Made by a program: the position numbers and the translations under genes. A stretch of DNA of 64,000 nucleotides from Clostridiaceae bacterium (GTDB lineage: Bacteria > Bacillota > Clostridia > Oscillospirales > Acutalibacteraceae): assembly GCA_016285645.1 (NCBI GenBank), contig JAEERC010000072.1, positions 22,889 to 86,888 on the forward strand, given 5' to 3'. The notes below the pieces were generated by a model that had not been told where the DNA came from, searched no databases, and was given only the letters and a program-made list of their open reading frames with translations. Of this stretch, positions 35,456 to 42,986 are shown piece by piece. Position 1 is the stretch's first letter; the number at the start of each line of letters is the position of its first letter.

Positions 35456-36372
35456 GAAGTCTTATTGATATAAGGGATTTGACGGTTGACGAACTCTACG
35501 ATCTCGTCAATACCGCCTGCGATATTATTGACAACCCCGCCAAATACAGCGAAAGCTGCCGCGGCAAAAAACTCGCCACTCTCTTCTTTGAACCGTCAAC
35601 AAGAACCCGTCTGAGTTTTGAGGCGGCGATGTATGAACTCGGCGGCAACGTGCTCTCCGTCTCAAGCGGCTCGTCGTCCTCGGCGGCTAAGGGCGAGAGC
35701 ATTGCAGACACCGCCAAAACCGTTTCCTGCTACGCGGATATAATCGCGATGCGCCACCCCAAGGAGGGCGCTCCGTTCGTTGCCGCGCAGAACGCCACCA
35801 TTCCCGTTATCAACGCGGGCGACGGCGGCCACAACCACCCGACCCAGACCCTTGCCGACCTGCTTACAATCTACCGCGAAAAGGGCAGGTTTGACAATCT
35901 TACAATCGGCTTCTGCGGCGACCTCAAATTCGGCAGAACGGTTCACTCCCTCATTTCGGCAATGTCGAGATACACGGGCATAAAAATCGTGCTCATATCT
36001 CCGCTTGAACTCAAACTTCCGAGTTATGTCAAAAAGGATGTCTTAAAGAAAAACGGCATTCCCTACACGCAGACCACCGACCTGCTTTCGGTTATGCCGG
36101 AACTCGATATCCTCTATATGACCCGTGTTCAGCGCGAGCGCTTCTTCAATGAGGAGGATTATTTACGCCTTAAGGACAGCTACATTCTCGATATGAAAAA
36201 ACTTGAAACGGCGAAGAAGGATCTCTGCATTATGCACCCGCTCCCGAGAGTGAACGAGATAAGCGTGGCTGTTGACGACGACCCGAGAGCGTGCTATTTC
36301 AAGCAGGTTTTAAACGGCAAATATATGCGCATGGCGCTCATTCTCAAATTACTTGAGGAGGCAGGCAGATGA
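35452..36372 (+). CDS. pyrB: Aspartate carbamoyltransferase catalytic subunit
   Basis: 306 residues. It joins carbamoyl phosphate and aspartate. The carbamoyl-phosphate motif [13 protein letters not shown] (about 45-57), the 80s loop [14 protein letters not shown], the [15 protein letters not shown] region and [10 protein letters not shown] near the C terminus are conserved. It overlaps pyrE and pyrI by 4 nt each. The presence of pyrI implies a regulated ATCase complex. Confidence 0.97.
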   Translation: MRSLIDIRDLTVDELYDLVNTACDIIDNPAKYSESCRGKKLATLFFEPSTRTRLSFEAAMYELGGNVLSVSSGSSSSAAKGESIADTAKTVSCYADIIAMRHPKEGAPFVAAQNATIPVINAGDGGHNHPTQTLADLLTIYREKGRFDNLTIGFCGDLKFGRTVHSLISAMSRYTGIKIVLISPLELKLPSYVKKDVLKKNGIPYTQTTDLLSVMPELDILYMTRVQRERFFNEEDYLRLKDSYILDMKKLETAKKDLCIMHPLPRVNEISVAVDDDPRACYFKQVLNGKYMRMALILKLLEEAGR

Positions 36373-36785
36373 ACGTTGACTCAATCCAGAACGGAATAGT
36401 TATTGACCATATTTCAGCGGGCAGCGGAATGAAACTCTACGACCTGCTTGACCTTGACAATCTCGATTGCAGCGTGGCTATAATCAAAAATGTGCAGAGC
36501 CGCAAAATGGGCAAGAAGGACATTATCAAGATTGACGCCGATATTGAAGTGAACCTCGACGCCATCGGCTATGTTGACCCCGAGGCAACGGTAAACATTA
36601 TAAAGGACGGCGAACTTGTTGCGAAGAAGGTAATAGGCACTCCCGAAATACTTACCAATGTTCTCAAGTGCAAAAACCCCCGATGCATAACCTCCTGCGA
36701 GCAGGAACTCGACCACATTTTCAAACTCACCGACAAAAGCGCGAAGATGTACCGCTGCATCTACTGCGAAACCAAAGCGAAATAA
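36369..36785 (+). CDS. pyrI: Aspartate carbamoyltransferase regulatory subunit
   Basis: 138 residues, slightly shorter than the E. coli protein. The N-terminal nucleotide-binding domain shows [19 protein letters not shown]. The C-terminal zinc domain has the four Cys of [12 protein letters not shown]... and YRCIYCETK in CxxxxC-x(n)-CxxC spacing. PyrI lets ATP, CTP and UTP control PyrB. It closes the operon before a strong terminator. PyrR attenuation and PyrI allostery acting in the same operon give two layers of pyrimidine feedback. Confidence 0.95.
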   Translation: MNVDSIQNGIVIDHISAGSGMKLYDLLDLDNLDCSVAIIKNVQSRKMGKKDIIKIDADIEVNLDAIGYVDPEATVNIIKDGELVAKKVIGTPEILTNVLKCKNPRCITSCEQELDHIFKLTDKSAKMYRCIYCETKAK

Positions 36786-36800
36786 TATTAAAAAAACAAT

Positions 36801-36831
36801 CCCGCAGTTATCAAAACTGCGGGAGTTTTTT
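36801..36831. terminator. Bidirectional terminator of the pyr and ABC/NpmA operons
   Basis: Perfect 9-bp stem CCCGCAGTT/AACTGCGGG, seven-base T-rich tail on the right and seven A on the left. Confidence 0.9.
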
Positions 36832-36833
36832 GC

Positions 36834-37310
36834 CTATTCTTTAATTGTTTTCCATTCCTCTATCAGTTTTTCCACCGAATACGCCGCGTTCGCGGGGGAG
36901 GTTGACGGCAGACAAATTGCCTCTTTGCCCGTCTTTGAAAGAAGATATTTGTTGTAATAAGCGTGAGCGGTTCTGCCGTTTGTGAATATCTTTTTTATTT
37001 TCGCTTTGCCGAGAATCACACTCAGATCGTTCGGTTTTACGTTTTTAATTGAGGAGTCGGCGCTGCCCTCAATTTCACATTCGGCTATTACATCCCACAC
37101 GGCAATATGATTGCTTAGGAGGAACGCCTTTTTTTCTTCAACGCTCTTCGGTGTCTCACAGCCGAAAACAGCCGCCGTAACACGCCAGAACCTGTTCTGC
37201 CTGTGGCCGTAGAAAAACTCCGCCTCCCTCGATTTGACTGACGGAAAACTGCCGAGGATAAGTATTTCGCTGTTTTTGTCAAACACGGGAGGAATGTTGT
37301 GAATAACCAT
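36834..37310 (-). CDS. DNA-deoxyinosine glycosylase (UDG superfamily, TDG/MUG-like)
   Basis: 158 residues from the ATG at 37310; the longer frame runs inside the upstream gene. The start shares one base with the methyltransferase stop codon. UDG-fold motifs: ILILGSFPSVKSREAEFFYGH near the N terminus (active-site GSFPS), RQNRFWRV, and the C-terminal LPSTSPANAAYS, which resembles the DNA-intercalation loop. This matches the family annotated as DNA-deoxyinosine glycosylase, which removes deaminated adenine from DNA. It is the last gene of the seven-gene operon, ending just before the terminator. Confidence 0.87.
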   Translation of the reverse strand: MVIHNIPPVFDKNSEILILGSFPSVKSREAEFFYGHRQNRFWRVTAAVFGCETPKSVEEKKAFLLSNHIAVWDVIAECEIEGSADSSIKNVKPNDLSVILGKAKIKKIFTNGRTAHAYYNKYLLSKTGKEAICLPSTSPANAAYSVEKLIEEWKTIKE

Positions 37311-37960
37311 TATAAAACACTTCCCGTTATCCTGTAAAAATCGCGCTTTCGCCCGAAGGCGAGGCGCCGCGCCCATTTTGAGTCAAAGCCCTTTACAAAC
37401 TCGTTGTCGAGCATCTCGACACTTTCAACAATGAGACCGTGTTTTTTGAGAACTTCCCTGTATTCGCCGTTAAAATAATCAATGCTCAGCTCGGGCATTG
37501 CCCGCGTCTCTATTGTATTCTCCTCATATGCGGGGCTGTAGGTTGTTATAAACTCGAATTTTCCGCCGCTTTTTGCCGTCTCTGCTACGGCGTCAATGAA
37601 TTCGTCAATCGGCTTTACAACGCCCTCAAGCAGTATTCCCCAGGGGAAAAGCACCGTCACCGTGTCGGCGATTCTGTGAAGCTCGGGGGGCATATTCTCC
37701 GCGGCAGCCACAGCGAGAACAACATTTTTGAGTCCGCCTTTTTCGGGCTTTTTGTTGAGCTTTACGGCAATTTCCTCCATATTGTCTTTAACGGGGTCTA
37801 TGCCGATAAAGAATGTGCCCGGCTCCGCCTTTGCCTTGCGGTAGATGTTGCGGCCGTCGCCCGTGCCTATATCGACGCATATTTTATCAAAGCCCGCAAC
37901 AATATTTTCAAGTTGCAGGCTGTCGATGTTTATTAAGTTTTTGCCGTCCAGTATATTCAT
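37310..37960 (-). CDS. NpmA/KamB-like 16S rRNA (adenine1408-N1)-methyltransferase
   Basis: 216 residues, a class I SAM methyltransferase. It resembles NpmA along its whole length as I recall that sequence: CVDIGTGDGRNIYRKAKAE (SAM motif I), FFIGIDPVKDNMEEI, KGGLKNVVLAVAAAENMP, ILFPWG-type VLFPWGILLE, FEFITTYSPAYEE, DNEFVKGFDSKWARRLAFGR and KRDFYRITG. Residues important in NpmA are kept or shifted by one: Asp30, Asp55, Trp107, Ser194, Trp196, Arg199, Arg204, Arg206. NpmA methylates N1 of A1408 in the decoding site and blocks many aminoglycosides. The gene is coupled to both neighbours (4-nt and 1-nt overlaps) and shows no mobile-element flanks. Family is very likely; activity is untested. Confidence 0.88.
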   Translation of the reverse strand: MNILDGKNLINIDSLQLENIVAGFDKICVDIGTGDGRNIYRKAKAEPGTFFIGIDPVKDNMEEIAVKLNKKPEKGGLKNVVLAVAAAENMPPELHRIADTVTVLFPWGILLEGVVKPIDEFIDAVAETAKSGGKFEFITTYSPAYEENTIETRAMPELSIDYFNGEYREVLKKHGLIVESVEMLDNEFVKGFDSKWARRLAFGRKRDFYRITGSVL

Positions 37961-38496
37961 TGCGCTGTTTCCGCCTGTGTCGCTGATGTTGCGGCGGTAA
38001 CGGGCGGAATAAATCCCGCCGCCTCAGGGAAGGTCACCTCAACATCAAACAGGGAGTTGTCGCCGTTCAGAATGTTTATTCTCTGCGCGTTTACCGTAAT
38101 CGTGTCGCCGGGCTCAAAGCCGGAAAGCATACCGATAATATCCTCAACGCTCAGCACCTTTTCACCGTTTATACCCCTTATAATGTCGCCGATGCTGAAT
38201 TCGGTGATGTCGAGAGGGCTGTTTTTCTGCATCTTCGAAACATAGATGCCGTAGCATTCGTCAACCGTGCCGTCGTCGAGAAATCTCCGTATTCCCGTGG
38301 CTTTGAGCACATTCTCATCAATAGTTGTGCCTATCGTCACCCCGAGCGATACCTTCGGCGCGGGCAGAGTGGTCTCAGCCGTTGTCTGCTCCGTTACCGG
38401 GGCGGTGGTTTCGGCTGAGCCGTTACCTTTCGCGCAGCCCGTAAGGCACAGGGCCAGGAATAATGAAACCGTTAATAATACAAGTGCTTTTTTCAT
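37957..38496 (-). CDS. Lipoprotein with PDZ-like domain
   Basis: 179 residues. A lipoprotein signal with lipobox LTGCAKG (Cys about 21) is followed by a Thr-rich linker (about 28-46). The rest has PDZ-like features: VSLGVTIGTTI, YGIYVSKMQKNSPLD (carboxylate-binding-loop-like region), FSIGDIIRGINGEKVLSVEDI and LSGFEPGDTITVNAQR. The last 20 residues are Ala/Thr-rich. It is anchored outside the membrane and lies between the DUF4340 gene (8-nt gap) and the methyltransferase gene (4-nt overlap). Its role is unknown; it may assist the ABC/GldG complex. Confidence 0.83.
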   Translation of the reverse strand: MKKALVLLTVSLFLALCLTGCAKGNGSAETTAPVTEQTTAETTLPAPKVSLGVTIGTTIDENVLKATGIRRFLDDGTVDECYGIYVSKMQKNSPLDITEFSIGDIIRGINGEKVLSVEDIIGMLSGFEPGDTITVNAQRINILNGDNSLFDVEVTFPEAAGFIPPVTAATSATQAETAQ

Positions 38497-38504
38497 AAAA
38501 ATCC

Positions 38505-39518
38505 TCAGTTCTGAAGCGTAGTCTCAGTTTCAACGGGAGCGGTGCCGAGAGTGCTTATGTCGGATATGAGCAGGCTTTCGAAAATCGCGCTGTCCGCCGT
38601 GTAGATAAGCTTGCTACCATCGATGCAGACGTAGTAATAGTTGTTGCCGTCGAGATTGCCGATGTTGAGCACAAAGTCCTCTTCAGACGCGCCTTCCGTG
38701 TCCTCACTCTGATATGTGCAGGAGTATGTAAGCGTGCAGGAGGGCGTGTCGAGCCCGTATTCCTTGTAGTTGCCCTTGTAATCGACGCATCTTGTAAACT
38801 TTATATCATTTGACGAAAGTCTTATATCCTGCGCTTTCCGGGTGTCGATTGTAACCTTTTCTTTGCCGTCGTCCGCCGTCAGAACACCGTCTTTTGAAGT
38901 TATTGTTATGTCGGTTTCGGGTGTTCTGATATTGATTGTGTCAAAGGCGGAAAGGTCGTTTATCTCCTCGAACTCAACAAGGTCGAGCGGGTCGGAGGGG
39001 AAAGCCTCCGCAACGCTTTTGTCAACAAGATAAACCGTGCCGGGCTTCTGTGTGGACATAAAGTAGTAGGCTGTGGAGTTGACATCCATGCAGCCGAACA
39101 GATAATCGATTTCGCTTGCGTCATCAAGCGTGACGGTGACTTTGAGCGTAGGTTTGTCAAGGTCGTATTGCGAAAGGTCCGAAACGTTTTCGGCTATTAT
39201 CCGGGTTGACGTTACCGTTTTCAGGGTGTCAACAAGCTTTGTGCATAATTCGCCGTCAAGGGGAAGGCCGGGGTCGGCGGAATATGTGAAATCAACAGAG
39301 CCCGCGCGCTCTATTTCGTGCGTGACGCCGTCTTTTTCCCAGCGGATTTTCTTTATGCCCTCGCCCTGTTCGCCGCCCGCGGAAACCGCCGTTACGGCGA
39401 GCGTTATTTCGCCGGGGCTCTCCTCATCCTTTTTTGCCAGCCGGTTTACGGCCACAAGGGCGGCAACCGCGCCGAGCAAAAGAACGGCGAGGATAATCAG
39501 TTTTACGGATTTTTTCAT
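38505..39518 (-). CDS. DUF4340 protein, membrane-anchored
   Basis: 337 residues. One N-terminal membrane helix (about 5-25) is followed by an extracytoplasmic beta-rich region of about 300 residues. Motifs QYDLDKPTLKVTVTLDDAS, PGTVYLVDKSVAEAF and YGLDTPSCTLTYS recur in two halves, as in DUF4340, which commonly accompanies GldG. The function is unknown. Its start overlaps the GldG stop by one base. It presumably works with the ABC exporter encoded upstream. Confidence 0.87.
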   Translation of the reverse strand: MKKSVKLIILAVLLLGAVAALVAVNRLAKKDEESPGEITLAVTAVSAGGEQGEGIKKIRWEKDGVTHEIERAGSVDFTYSADPGLPLDGELCTKLVDTLKTVTSTRIIAENVSDLSQYDLDKPTLKVTVTLDDASEIDYLFGCMDVNSTAYYFMSTQKPGTVYLVDKSVAEAFPSDPLDLVEFEEINDLSAFDTINIRTPETDITITSKDGVLTADDGKEKVTIDTRKAQDIRLSSNDIKFTRCVDYKGNYKEYGLDTPSCTLTYSCTYQSEDTEGASEEDFVLNIGNLDGNNYYYVCIDGSKLIYTADSAIFESLLISDISTLGTAPVETETTLQN

Positions 39519-40978
39519 TATCGTTTTTTCCTTATGATTATAACCGCGATTCCCGCGAGAAGCAGGATACCGGGAACAACAAACACAAACAGCGTTCTGT
39601 AAAGCGTCGCGCCCGAATCGGTTATTGTGAAGGGCTCATAGTTGAATGATTTTGAGGGAATGCTTACGGAATCCCTTACATCGCACAGCCAGCCGAACGA
39701 CTTTACAAAGAGCATAAGATCCGTGTCGGAGGTGTAATTGTTTGTTTCATCGTCAATGAAGGTGGAACTTGAATAATAGACCGCCTTGCCGTCGTTGCAG
39801 TAAATCTGCGCGCCTATGCCGAAGCCGAGATCCTTCTTTATGTCGCCCTCCTGATATTCGAGGGTCTCCCTGTCCGCTATGTTTACGGCGGAGAAAGCCT
39901 CCGATGTGGTCTGAAGGAAGGGGGTTACCGAAACATTCTCCGACAGGTCGTCAACAAGCAGGAAGCCCTGCGAATCGGGGAAGAGCACAAGGTAGTTGCC
40001 GAATTCAGATGTGATTTCGGCGTCGCTCATAACGGGAATAATCGCGGTCTGGTCCATATAGGCGAAGTAGTGGTCGGCGTCCGTCTCAACGAGCGTGCCC
40101 TCAACGGGCTTTACGCCCATAATAGCGAGCAGTGTGCAGAGGTTCGGGAACTTCTTTTCCGTCACATTGTCCGTGGCAACAAAGAGTTTGCCGCCGCCCG
40201 TGATGTAGTTGCTGAGTACCTTTGTTTCCTCGGCGTTCAAGTCGGTTTTCGGGGAGATAATCGCAACGGCTTCGGTGTCCTCCGGAACGGTGCCCGTAGT
40301 TGAAAGGTTCATTGTCGCCGTTTCGAAATTCGCTGTTTTCAGCGCGCTGTCGTAAGTCGCGGGAACCTCTTTTTCACCGTGACCTGTCAGGTAGGAAACG
40401 CGGGGAACATAATCGCTTACAACATAGGCAATCGCGTTTGTAATCGCGTTTTCCGCCTTGAAGCCCGTCTGAACATAGGAATATGTCTGGGTGTCAAAGT
40501 CGTAGTCATAGAGATCCTGCATATTCACAACTTTTGAGCGGTCGCCGCACACGGCTATGATGCTGCCGCTCGCCACATTGCTTTCCGTATAGGCGGAAGC
40601 GAATTTCGGGTTCTTTATCGGGTCAATTGTCTTGAGCGTTATTCTTGAGCTTGAGTCCCTGTAACTTTCGAGGGTGGAGAGAACCTTTAAATCCTCCTGA
40701 CCGTCCTCACAGAGATAGTAAAGGGCAACATCTTTTTCGAGTTTATTCAGTATGCCCTTGCTCTCATCGCCTATTGTGAAGGCGTTTGAACGGCTTAAAT
40801 CAAAACTTTTGTATTTTGAGGGTAGTTTTGAAACAACAATATTCAGTATTATGATTATGGCGAGCAGTATCGCCGTGATTATCAGCGAAAAGCCGCCTGC
40901 CTTGGTGGGGCGTGAGGCGAAGGTCTCTTTTATTGTCTTCTTGTTTTCAATGTCGATTTCTTTCTCTCTGTTCCTCAT
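39518..40978 (-). CDS. GldG-family ABC transporter auxiliary protein
   Basis: 486 residues from the ATG at 40978 (GGAGGTGG upstream); three codons upstream there is a GTG that lies inside the Shine-Dalgarno sequence. N-terminal membrane helix at about 27-55 (FSLIITAILLAIIIILNIVVS), a large extracytoplasmic domain with VSYLTGHGEKEVPATYDSAL and VAIISPKTDLNAEETKVLSNYI, and a second helix at the C terminus (about 460-482). This is the layout of GldG, in Bacteroidetes a partner of GldA/GldF in gliding. In Firmicutes the role is unknown. Gene order ATPase, permease, GldG, DUF4340 is typical. Confidence 0.89.
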   Translation of the reverse strand: MRNREKEIDIENKKTIKETFASRPTKAGGFSLIITAILLAIIIILNIVVSKLPSKYKSFDLSRSNAFTIGDESKGILNKLEKDVALYYLCEDGQEDLKVLSTLESYRDSSSRITLKTIDPIKNPKFASAYTESNVASGSIIAVCGDRSKVVNMQDLYDYDFDTQTYSYVQTGFKAENAITNAIAYVVSDYVPRVSYLTGHGEKEVPATYDSALKTANFETATMNLSTTGTVPEDTEAVAIISPKTDLNAEETKVLSNYITGGGKLFVATDNVTEKKFPNLCTLLAIMGVKPVEGTLVETDADHYFAYMDQTAIIPVMSDAEITSEFGNYLVLFPDSQGFLLVDDLSENVSVTPFLQTTSEAFSAVNIADRETLEYQEGDIKKDLGFGIGAQIYCNDGKAVYYSSSTFIDDETNNYTSDTDLMLFVKSFGWLCDVRDSVSIPSKSFNYEPFTITDSGATLYRTLFVFVVPGILLLAGIAVIIIRKKR

Positions 40979-41841
40979 TATGCCCACCTCCTTCTTTCAA
41001 GTACCTGAATGCTCATGAATGTAAACAGCACAACCACGCTCAGGTAGAGCACCACGGTTGAAAGTTCGAGCATTCCGTCAACCATAATGTAGAAAACGTC
41101 GAACAGCAGAATCTTGTCAAGTATTCCGCCCGCCACCTTCTCAATGATTGTGGGCTTTATTATGCGCACGGCTATAAGAGCCGCGAGCAGGATGATTGAA
41201 ACTATGTCGGCGAGAATGCCGTTCTTTGTAACGAGCCACACGAGCAGGCCGATTATCGCTATGGCAACAACCGTAATAATCGTGTAAGCCGTGACGGAGG
41301 CGGGTACAACGCCCAGAATGTTGTTGAGGAAATGGTTGAGAAGAAGAATTACAAATGATATTATAGCCGCCGCAATCTGATTTTCCGTGAGCAGCGAAAT
41401 GAACATGCATATTGCCGTCAGAGCCGCGCCCAGAAGGAAGAAGCAGGCGAGGGTGGTGTAAATCAGCCTGAAGTTGAAATTGCCGTAGGAGTGAAGCAGC
41501 AGGGGATATATCGCCGAAACCGCGCAGGGCAGAGCCAGAACGCACAGAGCGGCGAAATATTTGCCGAGAACTATGTCGCTCATCTTGAGGGGAAGGGAAT
41601 AGAGAAGGCGGTCTGTCTTCTGTTTCTTTTCCTCGGCGAACAGTCTCATTGTTATAACCGGAACAAAGAACAGAAGCACAAGTACGGCGCTTGCGTAAAC
41701 ATACTCAAACACGGCGTAATGGTAGGAGAAGCAGTAGCTTACGGTGTAGTAGCCTATCATAAACAGCATAATGGCTGTAAGAATATAGCCCGTGATGCCC
41801 GTAAAATAACCGCGCAGTTCTTTTCTGAAAATCGCGCCCAT
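40978..41841 (-). CDS. ABC-2 type permease (GldF-like)
   Basis: 287 residues with about six membrane helices: FTGITGYILTAIMLFMIGYY near the N terminus, ASAVLVLLFFVPVITMRLFAEEK, then three to four more after residue 90. The phrase MRLFAEEKKQKTDRLLYSLP is typical of ABC-2 permeases of this group. The start shares a base with the ATPase stop (TAATG), and the same holds at its 3' end with GldG. It forms the membrane channel of the exporter with the preceding ATPase. The substrate is unknown. Confidence 0.9.
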   Translation of the reverse strand: MGAIFRKELRGYFTGITGYILTAIMLFMIGYYTVSYCFSYHYAVFEYVYASAVLVLLFFVPVITMRLFAEEKKQKTDRLLYSLPLKMSDIVLGKYFAALCVLALPCAVSAIYPLLLHSYGNFNFRLIYTTLACFFLLGAALTAICMFISLLTENQIAAAIISFVILLLNHFLNNILGVVPASVTAYTIITVVAIAIIGLLVWLVTKNGILADIVSIILLAALIAVRIIKPTIIEKVAGGILDKILLFDVFYIMVDGMLELSTVVLYLSVVVLFTFMSIQVLERRRWA

Positions 41842-42845
41842 TATTCATCGCCCTCCTCTTCTTCGTTTTCCTCGGTGCCGGCGTAAGCGGCGTCTTCCTC
41901 AGCCGTGAACGCCTCGCCGCCGTTATCGGTAAGCTTAAGGAATATATCCTCGAGATTCGCCCTTTCGACATTCATCGAAATATAGGCAATGCCGTTTTGC
42001 ACAAGTATATCCGCAAGTTCGGCGCGAATGTCGCTGTCCGCCTTTACGAAAAGCTTTGACATACCGCCCGTGAGCGAATCGTCAATTTCAATCTCAAGCA
42101 CTTCGTCAAGCCCCGCGAGCGCTTCGGCGGCTCTGTCGGGGTCGCCCTTGACGGTGATTTCGATAATCACGTGGGAGTTGAACCTGCCCATAAGGTTTTC
42201 CGCCGAGTCGGAGGCGACGATTTTGCCCGCGGAAATGATGATTATCTCGTCGCAGATTTCGCTGACTTCCGAAAGAATGTGGCTGCTGAGTATTACGGTG
42301 TGCTTCTGACCGAGTTCCTTTATAAGCGACCTTATTTCCACAATCTGCTTCGGGTCAAGGCCCACGGTCGGCTCGTCGAGAATGACAATCTGAGGGTCGC
42401 CGAGAATCGCCTGAGCGATGCCGACTCGCTGCTGATAGCCCTTCGAGAGCGTTTTGATAAGTTTGTTTGTTACATCCGAAAGCCCCGTCTTGGCAACAAC
42501 ATCGGGTATTGACGCTGAAATCTGCGCCCTCTTGAGCCCTTTCGCCCTGCCGACGAATCTGAGGTACTCAAGCACCGTCATATCCGTATAGAGCGGGGGA
42601 ATTTCGGGCAGGTAGCCGATGCATTTTTTTGCCTTTACGGGCTCGTCGAAAATGTCGTGGCCGTTGATGATTACCTGACCGTCGGTAGCGGAAAGACAGC
42701 CCGTGATAATATTCATTGTTGTTGTTTTTCCCGCGCCGTTGGGCCCGAGAAAACCGTATATTCTGCCGTCCTCAATGTTGAAGCTTATTGAGTCAACAGC
42801 GGTGTGCTCACCGTATTTCCTTGTAAGATTCTTAACCTCAATCAA
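41841..42845 (-). CDS. ABC transporter ATP-binding protein (GldA-like)
   Basis: 334 residues from a TTG start with AGGAGGAG 5 nt upstream. Nucleotide-binding domain motifs: Walker A GFLGPNGAGKTTTMNI, a Q-loop region in CIGYLPEIPPLYTDM, signature LSKGYQQRVGIAQAI, Walker B PQIVILDEPTVGLDP, and the switch His in VILSSHILSE. A C-terminal accessory domain (about 220-310) is followed by an acidic Glu-rich tail. It energises the exporter and is the first gene of the seven-gene operon that ends with the NpmA-like and glycosylase genes. Confidence 0.94.
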   Translation of the reverse strand: MIEVKNLTRKYGEHTAVDSISFNIEDGRIYGFLGPNGAGKTTTMNIITGCLSATDGQVIINGHDIFDEPVKAKKCIGYLPEIPPLYTDMTVLEYLRFVGRAKGLKRAQISASIPDVVAKTGLSDVTNKLIKTLSKGYQQRVGIAQAILGDPQIVILDEPTVGLDPKQIVEIRSLIKELGQKHTVILSSHILSEVSEICDEIIIISAGKIVASDSAENLMGRFNSHVIIEITVKGDPDRAAEALAGLDEVLEIEIDDSLTGGMSKLFVKADSDIRAELADILVQNGIAYISMNVERANLEDIFLKLTDNGGEAFTAEEDAAYAGTEENEEEEGDE

Positions 42846-42883
42846 GATTACTCCTCCTGTCGGTTTATAAATTCCAAATAAAT

Positions 42884-42912
42884 ACTATATCATAGATTTA
42901 ATCTAAAATAAA
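42884..42912 (-). promoter_or_regulatory. Promoter of the ABC/NpmA-like operon with palindromic operator
   Basis: Minus-strand -35 TTTATT (42912-42907, weak), 17-bp spacer, -10 TATAGT (42889-42884). A perfect 13-bp palindrome TAGATTTAATCTA (42893-42905) sits wholly in the spacer, the usual place for a repressor site. Confidence 0.6.
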
Positions 42913-42944
42913 GATTTATAATAAATATTGTGTGAATTTTTTTC

Positions 42945-42976
42945 AAAAAGAATCTGCCGCGGTTATTCGCGGCAGA
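42945..42976 (-). terminator. Terminator of the phosphorylase/HAD/phosphoesterase operon
   Basis: Perfect 9-bp stem TCTGCCGCG/CGCGGCAGA followed on the minus strand by TTCTTTTTG. Confidence 0.85.
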
Positions 42977-42986
42977 ATAAATTTTA

